Of a DNA stretch of 64,000 bases, positions 9,760-19,098 are shown in pieces (position 1 is the stretch's first letter; each line of letters opens with the position of its first letter). Made by a program: the position numbers and the translations under genes. Source of the stretch: Annulohypoxylon bovei var. microspora (taxonomy: Eukaryota; Ascomycota; Sordariomycetes; Xylariales; Hypoxylaceae). The stretch is from the NCBI GenBank assembly GCA_022836615.1, contig MU405327.1, positions 7,814 through 71,813 of the forward strand, read 5' to 3'. The notes under the pieces were generated by a model that was not told the DNA's origin, ran no database searches, and saw only the letters and a program-made list of their open reading frames with translations.

Positions 9760-10980
9760 ATGTTGATAGAAACCGGTCAAGGTACCTACCAATGGTACCG
9801 GGGTGTATTCTTCAATGCAACAATTCTTGGAATTTCGGCTTTTGCAGCACCAGGACTATGGAATGCGATGAACTCCGTTGGTGCTGGTGGTCAACAGACT
9901 CCTTATCTACCTAATCATGTAAGTGGTAAATTATTGCAATTAGTATACTTCCTAGCTAAAAAATACCATAGGGCAGGAAATGCTCTCCTATTCGCCATTA
10001 TGACACTTACCTGCCTTACCGGAAGTATGATGGCAAATAGATTCGGGCTGCGAAATTCTTTGATCGTGGGCACAGTGGGTTATGTGATCTACTCTGCAGC
10101 TTTGTATACCAACAACCGCTATGGCACCGTGTGGTTCATATATTTAGGCTCGGCGGCTTGCGGTCTATCGGCAGGTATCTTCTGGGCAACGGAGGGCGCA
10201 ATAATGCTGAGCTATCCTGAGCCCGAAAAGCGTGGTAGAAGGTACTTAGCTTACTGGCTAAGCTATCGGAATAGTGGCTCCATCCTCGGAGGCATCATTA
10301 ACCTTGCTTTCAACTATCGAGGTAGGACTACAGGGAAACTCGACTGGAGAACGTACATCGTCTTTGTTGTCCTTCGTAAGTTATCAGCCAATGTGTTTAT
10401 AGCGGTCTTTTTGGCGACTGATGTCTTGTTTAGAATGCCTAGGACCAGCATGCTCATTCCTGTTGACTCCGTCCGAAAAGGTCGTACGAAGAAACGGCTC
10501 GCGGGTTCAGTTATCCGAAAGAATACCGGATTTTGAAGAACTAAAAGCTCTGATACGTGTTCTGCTACGAAAAGACTTCCTCCTGATGTATGTATTTGCC
10601 TAGGTACCTACCTAATCTATTCACCTCAGTACACTTGGGCGCACTAAGACCCAGTCAGCTAAAACCATAACAGTCTTCCTTATTTCATATATATTACATG
10701 GGAACTCCCCTACATCAGTGCTTACTTGTCATTGTACTTTTTGGTCCGTTCTCGAGCTTTAGCTTCCCTGGTTTCGGCAGTCGCCCAAGTCGTAACGACT
10801 CTCTTGTTCGGCTCTTTTCTTGACTGGACAAAGATAAGTCTCGAAAAGCGAGCAAGATACAGCTACATTGCTATGATGTCTCTTATAGGCGGCTGCTGGA
10901 TACGGGGCGTGACGGTGCAGAATGAATACACTCATCATAATGCCTATAATAAAGGCAGTAGAGTTGGTTTTATACTTTGA
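9760..10980 (+). CDS. UNC93-like / DUF895 major facilitator, C-terminally shortened (possible pseudogene)
   Basis: Exons 9760-9925, 9977-10375, 10434-10587 and 10674-10980 give a multipass protein. Recognisable blocks are WYRGVFFNATILGISAF, APGLWNAMNSVGAGG, GSAACGLSAGIFWATEGAIM, YRNSGSILGG, CLGPACSFLLTP and LYFLVRSRALASLVSA, all typical of fungal UNC93-like transporters. Introns 2 and 3 are needed to keep frame and have good GTAAGT/GTATGT donors. Intron 1 is 51 nt (weak GTAAAT donor, GGCAG acceptor), and reading through it is also open. The protein stops after NEYTHHNAYNKG, about three membrane segments short of the family. A more natural N-terminus (MPPGRDLTAEVTT from 9696) lies in another frame, so a 5-prime frameshift is likely. 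Substrate unknown. I consider it a decaying gene. Confidence 0.65.
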
Positions 10981-11239
10981 GTTAGGTATCTTAAGAGCAA
11001 ATGTACCTACATGTAGTGCAGCAATACCTATTATTACATTAAGTATTAAACTAGGTACCTGGTACTTAGGTCAGTATATAATCCCAAAGGCCACAGTGAC
11101 GTAAAATACCTAAGTTACTGTGATAATAACAAAGTTTCCTTGTATATGAATTACCCATTTGTTCAGCAAACCTCTCAAGCATGGGGATCTCCTTACTACC
11201 TAGGTACCTCTAGGTAGTGGCTCATGAACCTGTCAAGCA

Positions 11240-12655
11240 TCAAATATGAGGGAAGAAATCCGACCACTCAACATTAACATAAGCAGTCCCATCAAGAGCA
11301 CGCAACTCCAAGAACGCTTCTACTAGCAAGTATAATCTCGCAACACCGTATAGGATAGCTATCGGAAGGATCGTCCAGAATTCCCAAGGTAACGGCAACT
11401 CGGTTGGATCTCGTGCTTCTTGTTGAGTTAGCCTTTCCGACCTAGCTTTTTCGAATTCGGGTAGCTTTTTGGGGTCCATGAATCTCAGATAAATCCACGT
11501 CCATCGGCCCAAGCGTGTCCAAGAGGCTATAGTTTCGAGAATCCAAAACACAGCGGTTACACAAAACAGTAACAGGCTAGATATACGCCATAAGATCCTT
11601 TCGAGAGAAGAGGGAAAGGAGAAGTTCCAGCCGAGAACATGCAGGCCAGTGAATAGTAGTGTTGCGAAACAGACGCAGTACTCCTGCCAGCCATATGGGT
11701 TCATTGGAAACCTATCATTCGGAATACATTGGATTAGACGGCCAGGGGGAATTACAGGCATCCTCATGAAAGGCTGTACGTTCATTGACCAACCGGGCCC
11801 ATTTTCATCGACAAAGTCCAACGGTGTATTCCGCCATGTTCTCCCTCCGGTTATCGCCGTAATGTTAGTCTGGATAGTTATACGTATTGGTGTGCGAACG
11901 TCCGCTGGTTTATGAATCCAAGCAACCGCAGACATAAGAGAGCATACAACAATTGCTAAAGCATTGAGCTCCAAGGCCGTAATGGCAAGGCGCTGTGCTG
12001 CGCGGCCAACACATTGCACAACAAGGTAACCGATTTGAAATGATGTGATCGCTCTTGTCAGGCGGTCCTGCTTTGACTTGTCCCAAATCTCTTCGTTTTT
12101 AATATCGGGGTATTCGATATGATTGTTGACAACTAACCAATGTAGTTGCTTCGCGTTAACTGGGAATGGGTCACTGTCCAAGGTTTGAAGGACAAAACCC
12201 CCCATGTCTGCAAAGAAAGCCATCCTCATGGTCCAATTACCATATCCAGAGCTATGGAAAGCTGCAACTGAGTGCTTTGCTCTACTCCACTGGCCAGCAG
12301 CATAGGTTAAGACAATCTCAGGTCCAACGATAGCCAAAAACATCCACATAACACGTCGACGTATGTTGACGAAAAAAGACTCCGTGGGGGGAGGAACGTT
12401 GAGACAGAGAAGCGTATACGTGCAAATGAAGGTTGTAACTAGACAGGTCCAGATAATATCCCAAGTCCCTCGCAGCGTTGGCTGGTCAACCCAGCCGGAT
12501 ACTCGTCCATTCGATGACGTCGTCAAAATATCTATGGCGAGAATATTATTGAGAGAGATGTTGCTGTTTGGAATATCGTGAACCACGCTTGCTGCCACTA
12601 TTCGACATAACAAGAGAAAGTGGATAAAAGCCATAATAGCCTCATGATCTTCCAC
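11240..12655 (-). CDS. conserved fungal multipass membrane protein of unknown function
   Basis: Single exon, up to 471 residues. Met8 is a better start for a signal peptide (MAFIHFLLLCRIVAASVVHD), so the true start may be 12634. After an extracellular-type stretch comes TWDIIWTCLVTTFICTYTLL, the hallmark of a large ascomycete membrane-protein family. Then come the KQDRLTRAITSFQIGYLVVQC and LALTALELN-like helices, a central hydrophilic loop (about 265-335) and three to four more membrane segments up to WEFWTILPIAILYGVARLYL near the end. Family members are abundant and often lineage-expanded in filamentous ascomycetes, but their role is not known to me. The gene appears intact. Confidence 0.8.
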   Translation of the reverse strand: MEDHEAIMAFIHFLLLCRIVAASVVHDIPNSNISLNNILAIDILTTSSNGRVSGWVDQPTLRGTWDIIWTCLVTTFICTYTLLCLNVPPPTESFFVNIRRRVMWMFLAIVGPEIVLTYAAGQWSRAKHSVAAFHSSGYGNWTMRMAFFADMGGFVLQTLDSDPFPVNAKQLHWLVVNNHIEYPDIKNEEIWDKSKQDRLTRAITSFQIGYLVVQCVGRAAQRLAITALELNALAIVVCSLMSAVAWIHKPADVRTPIRITIQTNITAITGGRTWRNTPLDFVDENGPGWSMNVQPFMRMPVIPPGRLIQCIPNDRFPMNPYGWQEYCVCFATLLFTGLHVLGWNFSFPSSLERILWRISSLLLFCVTAVFWILETIASWTRLGRWTWIYLRFMDPKKLPEFEKARSERLTQQEARDPTELPLPWEFWTILPIAILYGVARLYLLVEAFLELRALDGTAYVNVEWSDFFPHI

Positions 12656-13174
12656 ATGTGGACCCTTGATATCAACATTGCTTATGGGGCTATGCTCGAG
12701 TTTTTAACAAACCTTAGAACTCTCAACGTCCCATTATACCTGTACCTGATGGATGTATTAACACATGCATATTGACAGAGTCATTGGCCGAAATGTAAAC
12801 CAATATAGAATCTCATCACAGCCTGCATACATTGAAACAATGTTGGCTATTACTGATCCAAATTATCGGTTAGGGAGAGCAAATATCGTTGCATCTCACA
12901 ACTACCCTGGTCGAAATTACTGTATTCGGATCCCAGTTTAACTACTGGAATATTGGGAAAGGTTTTATCCGCCACAGCGCTTACAGCCCGCTCTCCCGCC
13001 TGAGAACAACACCAAAATCGGGCCGTAGCCACACGTCCCCTCGCGTCTCATCATCCCGTATCTCAACTATTTCTTACATCACCTCAATCTTCACATCTCA
13101 GATTACTTTTCAGATTGCATGTTTTTTAAAAGTATATTCTTTGTTACAATTCATGTTGACCTATATCTGCTACA
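12656..13174. other. divergent intergenic region
   Basis: About 520 bp between the minus-strand membrane protein and the plus-strand hydrolase, presumably carrying both promoters. An overlapping open frame at 12889-13329 has no recognisable content. Confidence 0.6.
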
Positions 13175-14362
13175 ATGAGCGTTGCGCCGGCCATAAAACC
13201 TGTGGTATATGCTCTTATCGCATCAACGGGACTTTATACGGTCTTTTTAGGTCTTCTCACAATACCCTTTTGCCAAAACCAAGTTATCTATCTAAATCGC
13301 GTGACCTTAACATGGCTTCAAGACGTTAATGTGCCTGAACAATGGGGATTTTTACTTAACCAAGTAACCCCATTCAATCTTCCTACTTCGGATGGAGAGG
13401 TCTTACATGCATGGCATATCTTACCCCTAGAGCTCTACAGACAGAATGAGCAAAGTTTAATAGAGGAGCCGTCTGGCCTCGCTTCGGATATTACCAATCG
13501 TCTTAGCTTCAAACTTCTTCGAGATGACCCGTCATCACTTCTCGTTCTTTACTTCCATGGTGCTGCTGGTACATTAGGATCAGGGTGGCGGCCTCCGAGT
13601 TACCGGGCTATGTCTGCTGGCGCGCCAGATAAAATACACACAGTCGCTATAGATTACAGAGGCTTTGGGGCTAGCACTGGTGTTCCCTCTGAAGAAGGGC
13701 TCCTGAAGGACGCGATTACATTGGCAGACTGGGCGATGAAAGAAGCCGGCATTCCACCCTCACGAATCGTCCTATTTGCTCAGTCATTAGGGACTGCTGT
13801 TAGCATATCTCTGGCAAACTATATGGCCGCAAGACAAAGCCCAGTCCTATTCTCTGGGACAGTATTAGTTGCACCATTTGCCGACGTCGAGCTCCTCACC
13901 TCCACGTATCGAGTTGCGGGAATGGTTCCTATCCTCGATCCCATCGCCAAATTTCCCCAGCTTCTTGCATGGCTCAATACTTTCATACTCAGCAAGTGGC
14001 CGAGCAAAAATACGATTGCAGAGTTCGTACGCCGATGTGAGGGCATGCCTGGAGACTCGCAGAAATACCACGTCACTATCATCCACGCCGAGGATGATTA
14101 CGATATCCCATGGTCTCATAGTGAGCAGGTCTTTTGGCATGCAGTGAATGCGTCTCTTCCTGAAGGGATCGAGTATGAGGTATTGGAAAGGGAAAAGGAA
14201 GCATCAAGAATGGTTCGAGGAGCGGGCGGTTGGGTGGTGGATAGGCGAACAGCAAAAGGGGTGATACGGGAGGAGATCATGCAGTACGGCCTTCACGACA
14301 GGATCATGTCATATCCCGTTGTTAGTTCGGCTATTATGCGAGCATTTGGCAACCAAATATGA
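13175..14362 (+). CDS. alpha/beta hydrolase, ABHD12/BEM46-like, membrane anchored
   Basis: Single exon, 395 residues. One N-terminal membrane anchor (about residues 8-30) is followed by an alpha/beta-hydrolase fold: YFHGAAGTLGSGWR forms the oxyanion-hole strand, the nucleophile elbow is AQSLG with Ser204, the acid lies in AEDDYD (Asp307/308), and His374 sits in GLHDRI near the C-terminus. ABHD12-type enzymes hydrolyse lysophospholipids or monoacylglycerols at the ER surface, so a lipid-ester substrate is likely but inferred. The elbow reads A-x-S-x-G instead of G-x-S-x-G. The start has a good ATG context and is preceded by in-frame stops. The gene looks intact. Confidence 0.85.
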   Translation: MSVAPAIKPVVYALIASTGLYTVFLGLLTIPFCQNQVIYLNRVTLTWLQDVNVPEQWGFLLNQVTPFNLPTSDGEVLHAWHILPLELYRQNEQSLIEEPSGLASDITNRLSFKLLRDDPSSLLVLYFHGAAGTLGSGWRPPSYRAMSAGAPDKIHTVAIDYRGFGASTGVPSEEGLLKDAITLADWAMKEAGIPPSRIVLFAQSLGTAVSISLANYMAARQSPVLFSGTVLVAPFADVELLTSTYRVAGMVPILDPIAKFPQLLAWLNTFILSKWPSKNTIAEFVRRCEGMPGDSQKYHVTIIHAEDDYDIPWSHSEQVFWHAVNASLPEGIEYEVLEREKEASRMVRGAGGWVVDRRTAKGVIREEIMQYGLHDRIMSYPVVSSAIMRAFGNQI

Positions 14363-15463
14363 GATGGCTACCTACCCATCCTCTTTTCTCGAAAACGACG
14401 CCGAATATGGTAGTGTATTTCTGTCCTCCGCCTGCGTAAACCATAGATTCTTGAAAGTCGCGGCTTGTAAATTAGGTATCACGTCTTTACCTAAGCACCA
14501 AGACGAGATTTCGCCTTAATGATGAGTATTTCGAACCTATTTTTCTTTTCCTAGTGCTGTCCGAGGTGTTGGCGACAAGCTGAACCATCCATGCTTAGCT
14601 TGTTAGTCCCGCGCTGGAATTACCATTCAATGTTTCAAAAGCCACCAAACTCAATAAAAACTTGAGGTTTTAAGATGTGTAAGTAAGTTTATACGTACTG
14701 ACGTGGTACAATTATAGCTAGGTAGGTTAAAGCTGGTAGGTTAAGCATTATTTAGGTTCCCAAAGAGCTGGAAAGGTCCACTCCTAGCGCCATGTTTGAG
14801 CTTAATATAGCGCAAGAATATGATTAGTTCCTGACATCCAATCCCTGTTTAGTTCATACCAGGTACACAGACTAAGCGCCGATACCCGATCTCAAATTAT
14901 GGCGGATTTCTCGAAGCTTCGCCTGACAAATGGCGCCTAAAACGGAACCACATTGTCATGTCATATTGTTATCTTGTGACAATAGCTAAAACTAAAACTA
15001 TAACAGCAACAGCAAACAACGAGTTCGGCCGAACAGGGCTGAATGCTGAATCCCTCATAACAGATGGAATCATGGGATGAATCACCTACATACAATCATA
15101 TCTAGCCTATACATACAATATTACCCTTAGTCCTTTATTACCTACCTACCTAGTAGTTCAATTCATTCACATTGATGTCGAGCGACCATCTGGTCAGGCT
15201 GAACAATTCCTCAATCCAATGAACTCTTCTCGTCGATAATATTATGCATGGACCATTCTGGCATCCCTCTGCTTTGTAGTCCTATATTTATTAGTCACCT
15301 AAAAAACAAAGGGTTCCTTACGCATACATCTTCAATCCCGCCTTATCCACCTAGGCGTTGCGATAGAATACCTAAACGAGTCCAAACAAGAAACCGACCG
15401 AGTTACCAGACTCTACTTACTAGACTCTATCTACTTACTAGCTGCTAGTCCATACCAGTAACC
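14363..15463. other. intergenic region
   Basis: About 1.1 kb between two plus-strand genes. AT-rich with short CTACCTACCTAG motifs around 15140-15155. No gene seen. Confidence 0.6.
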
Positions 15464-16430
15464 ATGGCGAAGGACGTGGAGAAGTCTGCCAAGCTGAAGG
15501 AAGATGGGAACCATCGTTATCAGGCTGGCGATTTCATAGGCGCCGAGGGCCTCTACTCAAAAGCGTGAGTAACTGGTGGCTATATATGACCATTTGTGCT
15601 GATAGACTAATTGATATTTTACTTCTCAGCATCATTGCAGACGACGCGAACCCTTCCTTGTACACGAACCGTGCTATGGCGAGAATCCAACTAGGTTACT
15701 ACGACTCTGCCATATCTGACTGCAGCGAGTGTCTCAAATTAAGCAAAGGCGAAAACCTCAAAGCTCACTTCATTCTCTCCAAGTGTCAACTAGCCATTAA
15801 GGACTGCGACGCTGCTCTGGCAAGCGCGATACAAGCCCACCGGTTATGCGTTAAGACCAACGACAAGTCTCTGGGTCCCGTCACCGATCAGGTCCTGCGT
15901 TGCAAGAAGGATCGTTGGGACGAGATGGAGAAGAGGAGGATGCGCGAAGGCCAAGAGCTCGAGGGAGACATCGTTGCCCTTATGGAGCGCGAACGCGATG
16001 TTATGGTCGGTTCATATACCAACGATTTCGACAGGACACAAGTCAAGGAGGAGTGGGACCACAAGATTGCCACGTTGCGCGAAACATTCGAGAAGTCCAG
16101 ACCTGCGCCGGAGAAGAAGCGCCAAGTACCAGATTGGGCCATTGATGAAATAAGTTTTGCAATCATGGTCGATCCGGTTATTGTAAGTCATCCACGATCG
16201 GACAGGGGAGCGAGTGAGTGCGTATCGAGACAATGGACGACTAACTAGACCTACAGACCAAGACTGGCAAGTCATACGAGAGAGCATCTATCATGGAGCA
16301 TCTCCGACGACATCCCGTCGATCCCCTAACAAGAGAACCTCTATATCCTAACGAATTACGTCCAAATATTCAACTAAGGGAAGCCTGCCAAGAGTTCTTG
16401 GACAAGAACGGGTGGGCCGCGGACTGGTAG
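15464..16430 (+). CDS. CHIP/STUB1-like TPR and U-box E3 ubiquitin ligase
   Basis: Exons 15464-15564, 15630-16182 and 16257-16430 give 275 residues. Phases 2 and 0 agree. N-terminal TPR repeats (about residues 5-115) start KLKEDGNHRYQAGDF and continue SLYTNRAMARIQLGYYDSAISDC, the carboxylate-clamp type that binds the C-terminal EEVD of Hsp70/Hsp90. A charged helical linker follows (about 120-195). A C-terminal U-box (about 203-270) contains FAIMVDPVI-TKTGKSYERASI and HPVDPLTREPLYPNELRPN. The domain order and length match animal CHIP (about 300 residues), which ubiquitinates chaperone clients. It probably works in cytosolic protein quality control. The start is an ACCATGG context upstream of the first intron. 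Confidence 0.9.
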
Positions 16431-17330
16431 ACGAGAGAATCTCGAGGTGGCCATTAAAGAGCCTGAGATGGCCACTATCGAAACAATCGACAAAGGGCCC
16501 CGACGGAAGATTGTATTTTAATGATCGGCATTACTGATTTAAGCAAGCTTTGCATTGCACGGCGTTTTGGGGTTTGGTCCGATCGCGCCCAGGTAGGATA
16601 TCCGACTTCGCGCATGACGAACGGGAATTTGAGAAAATGGTTACGAGTAATGAGGCAGTCTCCTTCTCCCCCCCTATATCCAATACCACTATACTTCTCG
16701 AGACGCTATTATTTTCTGTGTAGATATACACTATCCAAGATATGTAATACAAGACTGCCGAACTAGGTTGCTCGTTGACAATGCTAGCTTAGGTACCTAC
16801 CAGTACCTACCTACATAGGCTTCAAGCTCCCAAGTTGGTATTATCTATTCCATAGGTTGTCGAATATCACATAATGGGGGCATAATAATACTTGAATTAA
16901 GAGTGACAATTATAATTAATCATTATTTCAGAATACATACCTACTTACTTAGTAGGTACCTACCTAAGTACCTATGCATGAATAAAACACTCACTTGAGG
17001 ATCAAAACTGTAACTGTTTATGTATAGATAGGTAATATGTTCGTGCTTGCTTCGTTTACATAAGAAGCCAAGCTTTCCGATACAAGCCGACATACCAAGG
17101 TGGAGATACTCCAACAGGTCGGCATAGTTGAATGAACACTACCTACTATCGTTAAACATGATTAACTTACAACGGCTACATCTTAATCCACTTCTCGAAG
17201 TAACTATCGACCTACTAGGTAAACTAGGAGCGATACGAGTCCCATAAAGAAGACTCATAATTGTGTCCCCTTTTAGCTGCTAGATGAGCTGTGACTCACT
17301 TGTCTCTATATATACCTAAGTACCTGCACC
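16431..17330. other. intergenic region rich in TACCTAGGTA-type motifs
   Basis: About 900 bp without a recognisable gene. Dense tracts of TACCTAC/GTAGGTA occur at 16790-16815 and 16938-16976. Confidence 0.65.
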
Positions 17331-18862
17331 ATGACAATCATATACCAACCCGAAAATGAAGACAAGGACAAGGACAAGAACACGATGAGATCTGCACCTC
17401 CCCTTCCCACATCCAAAACCCCCTTCGGCGCGGCCTTCCGCAAGCAGCACTTCGCCTTCGGCCCGCACTACACGCCGCTGAACCACGGGTCCTACGGCGC
17501 GATCCCGGTGCCCGTGCGGAACGCGCACGAGGCCTTCCGCGCCGAGGTCGACGCCGCGCCCGACCCGTTCATCGCGCTGCAGTTCCACGACCGCCTCGCC
17601 CCGCAGCGCGCCCTGGCCGCGAAGGTGCTGAACTGCCCGGACGTCGACGAGCTCGTGTTCGTGACGAACGCGACGACGGGGTCGGACACGGTGCTGAAGA
17701 ACCTGAGGTGGGAGAAGGGCGACGTGGTCTTGTGCTACGAGCTCGTTTACGAGTCCCTGGGACACGGGCTCTCGTGGCTCGAGGAGGCGCACAGCGTCGA
17801 CGTGCATGTTGTGAGGGTCGCGTGGCCGGTGGCTGACGAGGAGCTAGTGAAGACGATGGTGGATGCGGCGAGGTCAATTAACGCGGAACTAGGGAGGCGC
17901 GTGAGGCTGGCTGTCGTGGACACGATCGTGAGCATGCCTGGGCTGCGCGTGCCGTTCGAGAAGATGGTGCCGGCGCTGCAGGCCGAAGGCGCGCTGGTCC
18001 TGGTGGATGGCGCGCATGGGATCGGACACGTCGACATCGATCTCGCTGAGCTCAAGCCCGATTTCTTCGTCACGAACTTGCACAAGTGGTTCTTTGTGCC
18101 GAGGGGCTGCGCCGCGTTCTACGTCCCGAAGAAACACCAGCACTTGATTAGGACTACGCTGCCGACTGGCCATAAATTTAGGGCTAGGAAGAAGCTGGGT
18201 CAGACATGCGATGATGATGACTTTGTGGAGATGTTTGACTTTGTTGGTATGTTCAGTTCTACGGATTTTAGGGGTTGTGGTTGGCATACCTAGGTACTTA
18301 AGGTAGGTATTTATGAGTGCTGATGTTTTTTTTTATTTAAATAGGCACCGATGACACGACGGCTTGGCTATGCGTTGAGGGTAAGTACACCTTTTTCTTT
18401 TATTATCTACTTGCCTTACTTGCTAAGTTATCTTTCTCTACAGCTGCGCTTAACTTCCGCAACAATACCTGCGGCGGCGAGTCTGCCATCCAATCTTACT
18501 GCCACACAGTAGCGCAACAGAGCGCAGCCGTCGCCGCTGAAATCCTGGGCACCTCCATCATGGACTGTCCTGGCTCATGCCTACGAGATTGCGCCTTCGC
18601 CAACGTGCGGCTGCCGCTCGAGCTAGGTACCGACGGCCCTGGGAAAATCGACCCGGCGCATGCCTACAAGGTTTCGGACTGGTTCAAAAAGACGGGTTTT
18701 CGCGAGAGCGGTACGTACTTCCAGACCGTGTTTTATAGGGGTGTTTGGTGGTGGCGCATTAGCGGCATGGTTTATGTCGAGGTGGAGGATTTTAGGAAGG
18801 GCGCGGAGGTGTTGAAGGGGCTTTGCGAGAGGGTTAGGAATGGTGAGCATATAAAGGAGTAA
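17331..18862 (+). CDS. class V aminotransferase, isopenicillin-N-epimerase-like PLP enzyme
   Basis: Exons 17331-18246, 18345-18380 and 18444-18862 give 456 residues. The 36-nt middle exon is needed to connect FDFV-GTDDTTAWLCVEAALNF, with phases 1 and 1 agreeing. The fold-type-I PLP signature is complete: LNHGSYG near the N-terminus, LVDGAHGIGH (Asp226, His229) and the Schiff-base lysine Lys252 in TNLHKWFFVPRG. Family members act as cysteine desulfurase-like lyases or epimerases, and the exact reaction cannot be read from sequence. The start could be Met18 (17382), which removes a repetitive Asp/Lys stretch. The 5-prime 800 nt is strikingly GC-rich with G/C at nearly every third position, unlike all neighbours, which suggests unusual ancestry. 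Confidence 0.85.
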
Positions 18863-19098
18863 TGCCTACATCTTGCACGTTTTCGGGTTGTCTTTGGTTT
18901 GTCGATAGAGTAAAGCGGTAAGTCAAGGGTGCAGTAGGCTAAACATCTAAAATATGAATCATCTACTGGAGATAGAACCGTCTAAGATCACATTAGAGTC
19001 AAACTATACAGTTACCTACCTGTGCAACTACCTCGTGAAGATACCCATGGGACTATTGAATGTATTAATACCCCTCGATAGTTGCCGAACTTCTCAAC

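Noticed and set aside
4245..10980. A sphingolipid-mimic toxin cluster of the fumonisin type
   Set aside because: No polyketide synthase, aminotransferase of the FUM8 type or cluster regulator is in reach; only tandem ceramide synthases, a transporter remnant and a dioxygenase remnant are present. Kept as a hypothesis only.
12889..13329. 146-codon plus-strand frame overlapping the start of the hydrolase gene
   Set aside because: Ser/Thr/Ile-rich composition without recognisable motifs; the overlapping frame encodes the real hydrolase.
17316..18287. Long antisense open frames opposite the aminotransferase (up to 163 codons)
   Set aside because: They result from the GC-rich third positions of the sense gene; products are Arg/Pro/Ala-rich without family motifs.
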